This document shows positions 7,522-17,300 of a DNA stretch of 64,000 bases, piece after piece (within the stretch, counting starts at the first letter, position 1; each line of letters begins with the position of its first letter). The notes beneath the pieces are model-generated. The model ran no database searches, was not told the DNA's origin, and saw nothing but the letters and a program-made list of their open reading frames with translations. Origin of the DNA: Streptomyces hoynatensis (lineage in GTDB: Bacteria > Actinomycetota > Actinomycetes > Streptomycetales > Streptomycetaceae); NCBI RefSeq assembly GCF_003626535.1, contig NZ_RBAL01000006.1, positions 248,001 through 312,000 on the forward strand, given 5' to 3'. The translations under genes were made by a program, and so were the position numbers.

Positions 7522-8265
7522 GTGACCGGAGTGGACGCGCTGGCGCCCATGCCCCTCGACTGGCGGCGAGCCCTGGCCGTGGTCGCCCACCCGGACGACC
7601 TGGAGTACGGCGCCGCCGCGGCGATCGCCGAATGGACCGATGCGGGGCGTGAGATCACCTACCTGCTGGTGACCAGGGGAGAGGCCGGCATCGACGGGCT
7701 GGCGCCCGCGGAGTGCGCCCGCGTGCGCACCGCGGAGCAGCTCGCGAGCGCGGCGGTGGTCGGGGTGCACGCGGTGGAGTTCCTCGAACACCGGGACGGC
7801 GTGATCGAGGAAGGCCCGGCGCTGCGCCGCGACCTGGCCGTGGCGATCAGGCGGCACCGGCCGGAGCTGCTGATCACCCTCAACCACCGCGAGACCTGGG
7901 GCGGCCGGACCTGGAACACCCCCGACCACCGGGCCGTGGGCCGCGCGGTGCTGGACGCGGCGGGCGACGCGGGCAACCGCTGGATCTTCGCCGGGCAGCC
8001 CGGGGAGGAGGGGCCGGCGCCCTGGGGCGGGGTGCGCTGGGTGGCGGTGGCGGGCTCGCCCGAGGCCACCCACGCCCAGGCCGTGAGCGAGGGCTCACTG
8101 GAACGCGCCGTCGCCTCGCTCGCCGAGCACCGGGCCTACCTCACCGCGCTCGGCGCTCCGGAGCCGGCCGCCTACGCGCGGGAGTTCCTCACCCGCGTGG
8201 CCGGGGACGCGGCCGCCCGATTCGGCGGGCGCCGCTGCGTCGCTTTCGAGCTCTTTCCGCGCTGA
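7522..8265 (+). CDS. PIG-L/LmbE family deacetylase
   Basis: 247 residues, GTG start with a GGAAGGAG ribosome site about ten bases upstream. The metal-binding AHPDD motif lies near residue 23 and the second ligand region NTPDHRAVG near residue 132. The length and motifs fit zinc-dependent N-acetylglucosaminyl deacetylases such as MshB and Mca of mycothiol metabolism. It could equally act on a lipid- or peptide-linked GlcNAc; no neighbour decides this. Confidence 0.88.
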   Translation: MTGVDALAPMPLDWRRALAVVAHPDDLEYGAAAAIAEWTDAGREITYLLVTRGEAGIDGLAPAECARVRTAEQLASAAVVGVHAVEFLEHRDGVIEEGPALRRDLAVAIRRHRPELLITLNHRETWGGRTWNTPDHRAVGRAVLDAAGDAGNRWIFAGQPGEEGPAPWGGVRWVAVAGSPEATHAQAVSEGSLERAVASLAEHRAYLTALGAPEPAAYAREFLTRVAGDAAARFGGRRCVAFELFPR

Positions 8266-8320
8266 GCGGGCGCCGCGGGCCGTCGGCGAACCGGCCGCCC
8301 GCGGCTTTGCCGGTGGCCTC

Positions 8321-8371
8321 TGTCACAGGGCCCCGGCGTCCTACGAAAACCGGTAGGAGGGAAATGTGACA
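8321..8371. repeat. Nested inverted repeat downstream of PIG-L gene
   Basis: Outer arms TGTCACA (8321-8327) and TGTGACA (8365-8371) enclose inner arms TCCTAC (8339-8344) and GTAGGA (8353-8358) around an eight-base loop GAAAACCG. It could be a transcription terminator or a two-part operator. The right side also carries GGAGG followed by GTG, which resembles a translation start. Confidence 0.6.
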
Positions 8372-8585
8372 AAGGGCCGGGACTTTCGGCCCAGGCCCCT
8401 GGGGAATTCGGGCCGGGAAGGCGCCGACCTCCGGCCCCGAGGCGAAAAGCGCAGGCCGGCGAGGCGCGGGCGGGCGGCGGACGGGCCGCTGGGCCGGGGA
8501 GACGGGCGATTCGGGCCCGTTCTCCGGGGCCGTCAAGGGCCCCTCGGCCGCCTTTTCCGTACGGGATCGCCTAGTAACAGGGTCC

Positions 8586-8614
8586 TTGAAATCGGGCGAA
8601 TCGGTCGTTATCAA
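8586..8614 (+). promoter_or_regulatory. Promoter of M23 peptidase gene
   Basis: TTGAAA (8586-8591), 17-base spacer, TATCAA (8609-8614). The -10 overlaps the first in-frame ATG at 8614, which argues for the later start at 8674 and a leader of about 50 bases. Confidence 0.55.
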
Positions 8615-8673
8615 TGGGATTCGTCCGGTCGCGTTCGGCCGGAATTCTCCCGAATCTTCGAGGTAATCCCCCC

Positions 8674-9432
8674 ATGCCGAACACCATGCCGAACAGCACG
8701 CAGCAGCCCCCGCAGGGCCCCGGCAGCCGCGCGCCGCGCGCCGTCAAGGGCTCGCGCCTCCGCTACCGCGCCGTCGCCCTCCTGACGGCGGGCGCGGCCG
8801 CCTCCGCGGCCCTCACCGGCGTCGCGGCGGCCTCCGACGGCGGCCACGAGCAGCCCGAGGCCTTCTCCTCGCGCACCGTGGCCACCCAGCTCGCCAAGGA
8901 GACGCACGGCCAGGCGGCCGCCCTGCGCGCCGCGGCCGAGGCCGCCGAGCAGGACAAGTCGCAGGCCAAGGACGCCAAGGACGCGCAGAGCGCCCGCGAG
9001 AAGGCGGCCAAGCACTGGGTCAGCCCGATATCGGACGACTACGAGCTGACGGCATCCTTCGGGAACAGCGGCGACCGCTGGGCCCACAAGCACAGCGGCC
9101 AGGACTTCGCCGTGCCCGTCGGCACCCCGGTGCACGCCGTCCACGGCGGCACGGTCGTCAAGGCGGGCCCGAACGGCGCGGGCGACGGCCCTGCCTACGG
9201 CAACGCGGTCGTCATCAAGCACGCCGACGGCACCTACACGCAGTACGCCCACCTGTCCCGCATCGACGTGACCGTGGGGCAGCAGGTCTCCACCGACCAG
9301 AGGATCGCCCGCTCCGGCAACACCGGGAACACCTCGGGCCCGCACCTCCACTTCGAGGTGAGGACCACGCCGAACTACGGCTCGGCCGTGAACCCGATGG
9401 CCTTCCTGCACGAGAAGGGCGTCGACGACTGA
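8674..9432 (+). CDS. Secreted M23 family metallopeptidase
   Basis: 252 residues from ATG 8674 (GAGG ten bases upstream; the longer start at 8614 collides with the promoter). The signal peptide is RYRAVALLTAGAAASAALTGVAAA. A lysine/alanine/glutamate-rich helical segment (about residues 60-115) probably forms a coiled coil. The C-terminal LytM/M23 domain shows the zinc ligands HSGQD and the HLHFEV motif. Family members cut peptidoglycan cross-bridges; the coiled coil suggests regulated or septum-directed action in cell wall remodelling. Confidence 0.9.
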   Translation: MPNTMPNSTQQPPQGPGSRAPRAVKGSRLRYRAVALLTAGAAASAALTGVAAASDGGHEQPEAFSSRTVATQLAKETHGQAAALRAAAEAAEQDKSQAKDAKDAQSAREKAAKHWVSPISDDYELTASFGNSGDRWAHKHSGQDFAVPVGTPVHAVHGGTVVKAGPNGAGDGPAYGNAVVIKHADGTYTQYAHLSRIDVTVGQQVSTDQRIARSGNTGNTSGPHLHFEVRTTPNYGSAVNPMAFLHEKGVDD

Positions 9433-9564
9433 TCCGGGGCCGAAGACCCCCACCCCGCGCCCGGCGCGCGACCGGCGGCCCGTCCGCCGGCGCCGCCGGG
9501 CGCACGCCTGCCGGGGGCCCTGCCGCGCCGGCGCCCGGCCCAGGGCCGCCGGCCCGCGCCTCGC

Positions 9565-10107
9565 TCAGAAGAGCGGGGCGGGCAGCACGCCCTCAAGCGC
9601 CAGCAGGCTCCGCTTCGTCTCCAGGCCGCCGCCGAAGCCGCCTATGCCGCCGTCGGCCGCCACCACCCGGTGGCAGGGCACGATCACGGGCAGCGGATTG
9701 GCGCCCATCGCGGCCCCGACCGCGCGGGCGGCGTCCGGCTCCCCGACCCGCTCGGCGAGCTCCCGGTACCCCACCACGCTGCCGAAGGGCACCGAGGCCG
9801 CAAGCTCACGCAGCACCCGCTCGGTGAAGCCCGAGACCAGCGACCAGTCGAGCGGCAGCGCGAAGCGCCTGAGCTCGCCCGCGAAGTACGCGTCCAGGTC
9901 GCGGACGGCGCGGGCGAGCAGGGCGTCCTCCGCCGAGCGCCGCGGCCGCAGCCCGAGCCCGGCCTCCAGCCGCACCAGGGCCCGGCGCGTGACCCGGGCG
10001 TCCGCGTGGAAGACGACGCTGACCAGTCCGGCCGCGGTGGCGGCCAGCAGCAGCGGCCCGATGGGCGTCGGCCTGACCGTCCAGGCGCAGGAGGTGTCAC
10101 GGCTCAT
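9565..10107 (-). CDS. ogt: Methylated-DNA--protein-cysteine methyltransferase
   Basis: 180 residues. The alkyl-acceptor motif PCHRVV and the downstream [20 protein letters not shown] are canonical for Ogt/AGT proteins, which repair O6-alkylguanine by suicide transfer to the cysteine. A DNA-binding helical region precedes the active site. The ATG lies six bases after a TAGGTT -10 element, so the mRNA is probably leaderless. The promoter fits the PafBC-type damage pattern, placing ogt with the uvr genes in one response. It converges with the M23 gene across 132 GC-rich bases. Confidence 0.93.
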   Translation of the reverse strand: MSRDTSCAWTVRPTPIGPLLLAATAAGLVSVVFHADARVTRRALVRLEAGLGLRPRRSAEDALLARAVRDLDAYFAGELRRFALPLDWSLVSGFTERVLRELAASVPFGSVVGYRELAERVGEPDAARAVGAAMGANPLPVIVPCHRVVAADGGIGGFGGGLETKRSLLALEGVLPAPLF

Positions 10108-10113
10108 GCGCCC

Positions 10114-10136
10114 AACCTAAGGGGCACCACCGACAA
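10114..10136 (-). promoter_or_regulatory. RecA-NDp/PafBC-type promoter of ogt
   Basis: TTGTCGGTG, eight bases, TAGGTT, then six bases to the ATG. Exact fit to TTGTCRGTG-N8-TAnnnT. Confidence 0.75.
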
Positions 10137-10164
10137 CGGCCCCGCGCCTCCTGCCCGGGCCGCC

Positions 10165-11151
10165 TCAGCCCGCGAGCGCGTCCCGGACGACGTCGGGCAC
10201 GTCGCTGATGATCCCGTCCACGCCGAGGCCCGCCGCCGCCACGGCGGCCGGCCCGTCGTCGATCGTCCAGGCGTACACCTTCAGCGGGCGGCCCTGCGGC
10301 CCCGTGTGCGCCTGGATGCCGGCCACGTACGCGGCCGTGAGGTCCCGGTACCTCGGGTTGATCTCGTCGGCGAACTCGGCGTACTCCGCGACGTCGGCCG
10401 GGTCGGGGGCGCCGATGAACCCGGTCTCCACGCCGGGTGCCAGCGCGTGCACGGTGCGCACCGCCTCCGCGTCGAAGCTCTGGATCACCAGCCGCTCGCC
10501 CGGCTCGCCGCCGAGCCAGCCGAGCCGCTCCAGCTCCGCCAGCACCTCCGCCTCGATGCCGGGGTAGAGCTCGGGCGACTTCAGCTCGAGCAGCAGGCTC
10601 TGGCCGCGCGAGCGGAGCCCCGCCAGCCAGTCGCCGAGCGTGGGCACCCGCTCCCCGGCGAACTCCGCGCCGAACCAGCTCCCGGCGTCCAGGGTGGCGA
10701 TCTCGGCCGCCGTGAAGTCGGAGACGTTCCACGGGGCGCGGCCCGGATAGCGCTCCTCCACGTCCGTGGTGCGCTCCAGCGTCGTGTCGTGCATGAGGAT
10801 CAGCGCGCCGTCCGCGGTGCGCTGCACGTCCGTCTCGACCCAGGCGATGCCCAGGTCGGCCGCGGCCTCCGCGGCGGCCAGGGTGTTCTCCGGGGCGTGG
10901 CCCGAGGCGCCGCGGTGGCCCACGACCAGCGGCCCCGCCGCGTCCCGCGCCCGGGGCCCGGCCGCCCCGGCGCGCCCGGGGGAGGCCGCGGGCGGGGCGG
11001 CGAACTCGGCCGCGGCGCTGCCCAGTTCGGGCGAGGCGTCCCGGGCGGGCGCCGCCTGGCCGCCGAGGGAGGGGGCGGCGAAGGGGGCGATCGCGAGCGC
11101 CGCGAGACCGAGGACCCAGCCCGCCCGGCGGGCGGCGGAGCGCTTCGGCAT
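10165..11151 (-). CDS. Secreted glycerophosphodiester phosphodiesterase
   Basis: 328 residues. A basic N-terminus and hydrophobic stretch ([15 protein letters not shown]) give a signal peptide, followed by an Ala/Pro-rich linker. The GDPD catalytic domain starts with [18 protein letters not shown] and continues with [17 protein letters not shown], which supply the catalytic histidines and the metal-binding glutamate and aspartate. LLLELKSPE and the C-terminal GIISDVP also match the family. It probably hydrolyses glycerophosphodiesters outside the cell to release glycerol 3-phosphate. A GGAG ribosome site precedes the ATG. Confidence 0.92.
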   Translation of the reverse strand: MPKRSAARRAGWVLGLAALAIAPFAAPSLGGQAAPARDASPELGSAAAEFAAPPAASPGRAGAAGPRARDAAGPLVVGHRGASGHAPENTLAAAEAAADLGIAWVETDVQRTADGALILMHDTTLERTTDVEERYPGRAPWNVSDFTAAEIATLDAGSWFGAEFAGERVPTLGDWLAGLRSRGQSLLLELKSPELYPGIEAEVLAELERLGWLGGEPGERLVIQSFDAEAVRTVHALAPGVETGFIGAPDPADVAEYAEFADEINPRYRDLTAAYVAGIQAHTGPQGRPLKVYAWTIDDGPAAVAAAGLGVDGIISDVPDVVRDALAG

Positions 11152-11397
11152 GGGGGGACTCCAAGCTTCGTGGGGGCGCGGCGCACTGCACGGACGCCAC
11201 GGGACACCGGAAATCTCTCCCGCGCCCGGAACGGGAGGGGAGGTGGGCGGTTACCGCGGGCTGAACTCTTGGCGCCCCCGGCCCGGCAGCCCGCCCGGCG
11301 CCGCCCGACCGTTCTCCCTGGTCACCCGCCGTCCATCCCGGCTTCCGCGGGGCGTCACCCGGGCCCCGGCCGCTCCCGCGACGGCCGCCGGGGCCCG

Positions 11398-11420
11398 TTG
11401 TCAGTGGCGGGTCGTACGGT
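11398..11420 (+). promoter_or_regulatory. RecA-NDp/PafBC-type promoter of uvrB
   Basis: TTGTCAGTG (11398-11406), eight bases, TACGGT (11415-11420), then seven bases to the ATG. Exact fit to the consensus and a leaderless or near-leaderless arrangement. Confidence 0.8.
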
Positions 11421-11427
11421 GGGGGAC

Positions 11428-13533
11428 ATGCGGCCCGTTTCTGACATCGAACGCACGGTGGCGCCCTTCAAGGTCGTCAGCGAGTACCAGCCGAGCGGCG
11501 ACCAGCCGGCGGCCATCGACGAACTCGCCAGGCGCGTCTCGGGAGGGGAGAAGGACGTCGTCCTGCTCGGCGCCACAGGCACCGGCAAGTCGGCGACCAC
11601 GGCGTGGATGGTCGAGCGCCTGCAGCGCCCCACGCTGGTCATCGCGCCGAACAAGACGCTGGCCGCCCAGCTGGCGAACGAGTTTCGCGAGCTCCTCCCG
11701 GACAACGCGGTGGAGTACTTCGTCTCGTACTACGACTACTACCAGCCCGAGGCGTACGTCCCGCAGACGGACACCTACATCGAGAAGGACTCCTCGATCA
11801 ACGAGGAGGTCGAGCGCCTGCGGCACAGCGCGACCAACGCGCTGCTCACCCGGCGCGACGTGATCGTGGTGGCCTCCGTCTCCTGCATCTACGGCCTGGG
11901 CACCCCGCAGGAGTACGTCGACCGGATGGTGCCGCTCAAGGTCGGCCAGGAGATCGACCGGGACGCGCTGCTGCGGCGCTTCGTGGACATCCAGTACACG
12001 CGCAACGACCTGGCGTTCACCCGCGGCACCTTCCGGGTGCGCGGCGACACCATCGAGATCTTCCCGGTGTACGAGGAGCTCGCCGTCCGCATCGAGATGT
12101 TCGGGGACGAGATCGAGGCGCTGTCCACGCTGCACCCGCTGACCGGCGAGGTGATCAGCCAGGACGACCACCTCTACGTGTTCCCCGCCTCCCACTACGT
12201 GGCGGGCCCCGAGCGCATGGAGCGGGCCATCTCCGGCATCGAGACCGAGCTGTCCGAGCGCCTGGCGACGCTGGAGCGGCAGGGGAAGCTGCTGGAGGCG
12301 CAGCGGCTGCGCATGCGCACCACCTACGACATCGAGATGCTGCGCCAGATCGGCACCTGCTCCGGCATCGAGAACTACTCGCTCCACGTGGACGGCCGCG
12401 AGACCGGCAGCCCGCCCTACACCCTCCTCGACTACTTCCCCGAGGACTTCCTGCTGGTCATCGACGAGTCGCACAACACGGTCCCGCAGATCGGCGCCAT
12501 GTACGAGGGCGACGCCTCGCGCAAGCGGACCCTGGTCGACCACGGCTTCCGGCTGCCGTCCGCGATGGACAACCGGCCGCTGAAGTGGGAGGAGTTCCTG
12601 GAGCGCGTCGGGCAGACGGTGTACCTCTCCGCCACGCCGGGGCCGTACGAGCTCTCCCGGTCCGACGGCGTGGTCGAGCAGATCATCCGGCCGACCGGCC
12701 TGGTGGACCCGGAGGTGGTCGTCAAGCCCACGGAGGGCCAGATCGACGACCTGGTGCACGAGATCCGCACCCGCGCCGAGCGGGACGAGCGGGTGCTGGT
12801 CACGACGCTGACCAAGAAGATGGCCGAGGACCTCACGGACTACTTCGTGGAGCTGGGCATCCGCGTCCGGTACCTGCACAGCGACGTGGACACCCTGCGC
12901 CGCGTGGAGCTCCTGCGCGAGCTGCGGGCCGGCGAGTACGACGTCCTGGTCGGGATCAACCTGCTGCGTGAGGGCCTCGACCTGCCCGAGGTCTCGCTGG
13001 TCGCCATCCTCGACGCCGACAAGGAGGGCTTCCTGCGCTCGGGGACGGCCCTGATCCAGACCATCGGCCGGGCCGCGCGGAACGTCTCGGGCCAGGTCCA
13101 CATGTACGCCGACCGGGTGACGCCGGCCATGGAGCGGGCCATCGAGGAGACGAACCGGCGCCGCGTCAAGCAGATCGCCTACAACCAGGCGCACGGCATC
13201 GACCCCCAGCCGCTGCGCAAGAAGATCAACGACATCGTGGCCTCCATCGCGCGCGAGGACGTGGACACCAGGGAGCTGCTCGACACCGGCTACCGCCAGC
13301 CGGCCCAGGCGGGGACCAGGAAGACGCCGGTGCCCGCGAAGCCGGCCAGGCGCGGCGAGGGGGAGCTCACCGACCGGCCGGCCGCGGAGCTGGCCGACAC
13401 CATCGAGGAGCTGACCGCCCGCATGCGGGCCGCCGCGGCCGAGCTGCAGTTCGAGGTCGCGGCCAGGCTGCGGGACCAGGTGTCCGACCTGAAGAAGGAG
13501 CTGCGGCAGATGCGGGAGGTGGGCCTGAGCTGA
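11428..13533 (+). CDS. uvrB: Excinuclease ABC subunit UvrB
   Basis: 701 residues, full family length. UvrB is the DNA-loading helicase-like subunit of nucleotide excision repair; it receives damage from UvrA and recruits UvrC. Walker A is GATGTGKS at residues 48-55, the damage-clamping beta-hairpin is marked by [12 protein letters not shown], and helicase motifs LLVIDESH and [16 protein letters not shown] follow. The C-terminal UVR domain (about residues 660-695) contacts UvrC. The frame is open far upstream, but the start is placed at ATG 11428 by the damage promoter seven bases before it and by family length. Confidence 0.97.
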   Translation: MRPVSDIERTVAPFKVVSEYQPSGDQPAAIDELARRVSGGEKDVVLLGATGTGKSATTAWMVERLQRPTLVIAPNKTLAAQLANEFRELLPDNAVEYFVSYYDYYQPEAYVPQTDTYIEKDSSINEEVERLRHSATNALLTRRDVIVVASVSCIYGLGTPQEYVDRMVPLKVGQEIDRDALLRRFVDIQYTRNDLAFTRGTFRVRGDTIEIFPVYEELAVRIEMFGDEIEALSTLHPLTGEVISQDDHLYVFPASHYVAGPERMERAISGIETELSERLATLERQGKLLEAQRLRMRTTYDIEMLRQIGTCSGIENYSLHVDGRETGSPPYTLLDYFPEDFLLVIDESHNTVPQIGAMYEGDASRKRTLVDHGFRLPSAMDNRPLKWEEFLERVGQTVYLSATPGPYELSRSDGVVEQIIRPTGLVDPEVVVKPTEGQIDDLVHEIRTRAERDERVLVTTLTKKMAEDLTDYFVELGIRVRYLHSDVDTLRRVELLRELRAGEYDVLVGINLLREGLDLPEVSLVAILDADKEGFLRSGTALIQTIGRAARNVSGQVHMYADRVTPAMERAIEETNRRRVKQIAYNQAHGIDPQPLRKKINDIVASIAREDVDTRELLDTGYRQPAQAGTRKTPVPAKPARRGEGELTDRPAAELADTIEELTARMRAAAAELQFEVAARLRDQVSDLKKELRQMREVGLS

Positions 13534-13659
13534 GCCGCCCCCCGCGGGCACCCGGCCGGAGAGTCCTCCGCGGCCCGGTGGGTACTCGCCTCTCCCCAGC
13601 GTCACCCGGCCGGGCCGGCCGGGGCGACCGGACGCGCGAGGACGCTAAGGAGAGCAGAC

Positions 13660-14244
13660 ATGGGCATCGACCTGTCCAAGGGCCAGGCCATCAGCCTGGA
13701 GAAGAGGGGCGGGGGCGGCTTGTCGAGAATCCGCATGGGCCTGGGCTGGCAGGCCGCGAAGCGCGGCGGGTTCCTCGGCAAGGTGTTCGGCGGGGGCGGC
13801 GAGATCGACCTCGACGCCTCGGCCGTGCTCTTCGCCGACGCGGAGGCCCAGGACGTGGTCTACTTCCGCAAGCTCACGAGCAGCGACGGCTCCGTCACCC
13901 ACTCCGGGGACAACCTGACGGGCGGCGGGGGCCGGGAGGACGACGAGGCGATCACCGTGGACCTGGAGCGGGTTCCCGACCGCATCGACCAGATCGTCTT
14001 CACGGTGAACTCCTTCACCGGTCAGCGCTTCACCGAGGTCGAGCAGGCGTTCTGCCGCCTCGTGGACGAGGCGACGGGCGAGGAGCTGGCCCGGTACACC
14101 CTCGCCGGCGGCGGCGCGCACACCGGGCAGATCATGGCCAAGGTGCGCCGGGAGGGCCCGGGCTGGCAGATGACCGCCATCGGCGCCCCCGCGGACGGCC
14201 GCACCTTCCAGGACCTGCTCCCGGCCATCAAGCAGCACGTGTGA
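13660..14244 (+). CDS. TerD family protein
   Basis: 194 residues with an AAGGAGAG ribosome site. It opens with the family MGIDLSKGQAISLEK and contains EIDLDASAVLFA, the HSGDNLTGGG segment and the acidic REDDEAITVDLERVP, which form the two calcium sites of TerD proteins. Roles proposed for the family include tellurite resistance and calcium-linked stress or differentiation in Streptomyces; several paralogues usually exist. It stands alone here, followed by a strong bidirectional terminator. Confidence 0.9.
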   Translation: MGIDLSKGQAISLEKRGGGGLSRIRMGLGWQAAKRGGFLGKVFGGGGEIDLDASAVLFADAEAQDVVYFRKLTSSDGSVTHSGDNLTGGGGREDDEAITVDLERVPDRIDQIVFTVNSFTGQRFTEVEQAFCRLVDEATGEELARYTLAGGGAHTGQIMAKVRREGPGWQMTAIGAPADGRTFQDLLPAIKQHV

Positions 14245-14264
14245 GCGGGCCGCGCGCCGCGGGC

Positions 14265-14297
14265 GGCCGGGGGCGCGGGCCGGCCGCGCCCCCGGCC
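14265..14297. terminator. Bidirectional terminator hairpin
   Basis: Perfect 14-base arms (14265-14278 and 14284-14297) with a five-base loop, in the 57-base gap between convergent terD-like and phosphodiester glycosidase genes. No T tract, as is usual in this group. Confidence 0.65.
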
Positions 14298-14301
14298 CGG
14301 C

Positions 14302-17300
14302 TCAGCGGGTCACCAGGAGGCTCGCCCGCTGCCGTTCGCCGCTGACCGTCACCTCCAGCGTCACGGTGCCGGGACGCAGTCCGGTGAGCTCGCCGGTGGC
14401 GGGGTCGAAGGCCGCCACGTCGCCGCGGCGGGCGTCCTCCGCGGGCCCGAGGTGCAGCCCGCGCGAGCCCGACCAGTCGGCGCTGACCGGGAAGGCGGCC
14501 GGCACCTCGCGCGCCCCGGCCCCGGTGCCCTGCGCCAGGGTGGCCCCGGCCGTCGCGGTCTCCCCGGCTCGCAGCGAGGCGGGCGCCTGGATGCTCAGGC
14601 CGTCCACGTGCGGCCTGGTCTGCACCGAGATCCAGTCGGGACCTCCCGCGGCGGGCGTCCGCCTGGCCTGGTTCTGCTCCGCCCGCGAGACGTGGTCCAC
14701 GCCGACCAGGGCCCAGCCGGTGAAGCCGCCCTCGTCCGGCGCCGCGGCCGGCGCCTTGCCGGCGTCGCCGCCGATGAAGTACGGCACCCCGTCCAGGTGG
14801 TAGGAGTCGAAGACGCCGACATGGGCGCCGAAGAAGGCGATGCCCTTGCCGGTCTCCTCCCGGAAGGCGGCGAGCCAGTCCTCGAGCAGCGCGGCCTCCA
14901 GCCGGTCCGTCAGCTGGCTGGCGGGCTGTGCCGTGGTGTCGCGCGGCGGCACGTGCTCCATCACCACCACCGACCGCACCGAGGGGTCGGCGGCGGCCTC
15001 GTCGAGCTGCCTGCGCAGTTCCCGGATCTGCTCGTACCCGCCGCCGCGCAGGGTGAGCGAGGAGGTGTCGAGGGTGAGGAACCGCGTGCCCTCCCGGTCG
15101 AAGCTCAGCCGCGCGGGGCCGAACTCCTGCTCGAATTGATCGATGTTCCCGCCCATCACCTCGTGGTTGCCCGGGATGTAGTACCAGGGGAGGTCGTCGC
15201 CCAGTTCCTCCTCGATGACCTGCCGGGAGAAGGCCAGGTCCTCGGGGGAGCCCTCGTCCACCCAGTCGCCGTTGATCACGACGAAGTCGGGGTCGGCGGC
15301 CCTCGCCTCGCGCAGGGTGCGGCGCGCCGCCGCCACGATCGCGCTGTCGGGGTCCCGCGCCACGAACTGGGCGTCGGAGACCACCGCGAACCGCCAGTCG
15401 CGGCCTGCGGTGTCCGCCGCCGAGTCGATCAGCCAGTCGGCCCCGGGCCGCGAGTCGGGAAGCTCCACCTCGGGTGGGGTCTGCGCCCGCAGCTCGTCGA
15501 GGGCGATCTCGTCCGCGTAGGAGGCGTCCGGCCTGGTCTCGGCGAGGTAGAAGCGGTGCACGGAGACCGGGTAGGCAATGCCCTCGGGCACCTCGAAGGT
15601 CACCTGCCGCCAGCCCTCCCAGGTGACGTGGTCGCCGCGCAGCACCTGGTCGGTGCCCTCCGCGTCGATCAGGTGCAGGGAGGGCCAGGCGCCCCGGCCG
15701 TCGCCCCTGATCCACAGCGTGAAGCTCTGCGGCTGCCCGGCGACGGGGAGGTCGGCGGGCGGGTTGGCGTAGGCGGCGCGGGTGGCGGTGCTCCGGGTGA
15801 AGTCGTAGGACAGGCCGAGCGCGGTGCCCTCCTGGCCCTCGGGCTCCGCGGAGAGCGAGCCGGCGGCGCGGGCCTGGGTGAACGTCCACCGGTCCGCGTC
15901 CTCGAAGTCCGCGACCACGGTGTCCTCCAGGCCCACGGTGACGGCCAGCCGGGTGGTGGCCTCGCCGACCCGGGCGGTGATCACCCCGGAGGCCGCGCCG
16001 GCGCCGGAGACGGCCCGCACGGTGAAGCCGCCGGTGGCCGGGTCGGGTTCGACCGTGAACCGCGAGGCGTCGAAGTCCAGGGCGACGTCGGCCGGCTCGA
16101 TCGGGGCCGAGTCCCCCGCCGCGTCGTAGCCGAGGATGCCGAAGTGGCCGGTGGCCGCGGCGTCGGCGAGGCCGACCCGCTGCGTGGTGGGCTCGACCCG
16201 GTCCAGCGCGCCGAGCACCGTCAGCTCCACGGAGCCGCTCGCCCGGTGCCTGGAGGCGGTCACCTCGGTGGTCCCGGAGCGGCGGGCGGTGAACACGCCC
16301 GTGCCGTCCACGGTTCCCACCCGGCCGTTCGCGCTGCGCCAGCGCTGCGGCGCCGCCCCGGCCGGGCCGTAGGTCTCGTCGTAGCCCACCGCGGTCAGCC
16401 GCCGGGTGAGGCCGGGGAAGACCCGCTCGGGGTGGCCGCCGGCCACGGGGCCCGCGGTCGGGGCCTGCTCCGGGTCCGCCACGGTGCCCACCCGGTAGCC
16501 GGCCACCTCCCCGCTGCCGACGGGCGCGGTGAACGCCAGGCCGTTGGCCACCTCGCGCTGCCACCCGTCGGAGGGGTCGTTGATCAGGCTCGGGGCCGCG
16601 TCGCCTGCCACGCGGGCCAGCAGGGTGCTGGAGCCGCCGCCGTCCAGGTTGAGCGCGCTGTAGGCGCCGAGGTCGGCCATCATGACGCCGAGTTCGGTGA
16701 GCGTGACCCCGCCGGAGTCCGCCTGGCGGCCCTCCACGGTCATCACGTACATCTCCTGCCCGTCGCGCGAGAAGCCCACGGCGGTGCGGGCGGCGGCCGC
16801 GTTGTTCGGCTTGCCCTCCCAGTCGACCGGCTCGCCGTTCTGCACCAGGATGCCGCGTCCCCCGACGGCGGTGCGCGGCAGCGGGCCGCCGTCGCCGGTG
16901 CGCGGCGCGTACTCCACCTCCACCGTCTCGCCCACGGTCAGGGCGGCCAGCGTCTCGGCCCCGGCCTCGCGGCCGAGGAGCACGGAGGAGCCGGGGGGTA
17001 TCGGGCCGCCGGCCGGCTCGTGGCGGACGGAGCCGACCCGGCCCTCGTCCGAGACGATCACCTCGGTGACCTCCTCGGCGCCCGCCACCGGCAGGGCCAG
17101 GTCGCCCTCGCCCCAGCGGGCGGTGTACAGGCCGATGCCGCCGGCGGGCACGGCGGGGGAGTTGTAGGAGTTCAGCGGCACCTCGCCGGAGGGCAGGGTG
17201 AGGGTGCCGTCGAAGTAGAGGTCGAGGATGCGCCCCGCGTCGTCCGGGCCGAAGCCGACGGCCTGGGAGGCCCCCGCGGGGGCCTGGAGCAGCTCGCCGT

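Larger units (their letters stand above)
8266..8673. other. 408-base intergenic region between PIG-L and M23 genes
   Basis: Contains a nested inverted repeat just after the PIG-L stop (8321-8371), a GC-rich middle with no recognisable gene, and a good promoter close to the M23 gene (8586-8614). No ydaO-type or other riboswitch signature was recognised. Confidence 0.6.

Noticed and set aside
8380-8673. c-di-AMP (ydaO-type) riboswitch before the M23 peptidase
   Set aside because: Such switches control cell wall hydrolases in streptomycetes, but the conserved ydaO core sequences were not seen here.
8366-8785. 139-codon frame with a good GGAGG site
   Set aside because: Arg/Pro/Gly-rich with no protein-like pattern, and its 3' part overlaps the start of the M23 gene. 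Noted only as part of the inverted repeat finding.
9670-11427. Upstream extension of the uvrB reading frame
   Set aside because: The frame is open for 586 codons before uvrB but is opposite to ogt and the phosphodiesterase genes and lacks protein-like composition. The damage promoter fixes the true start at 11428.
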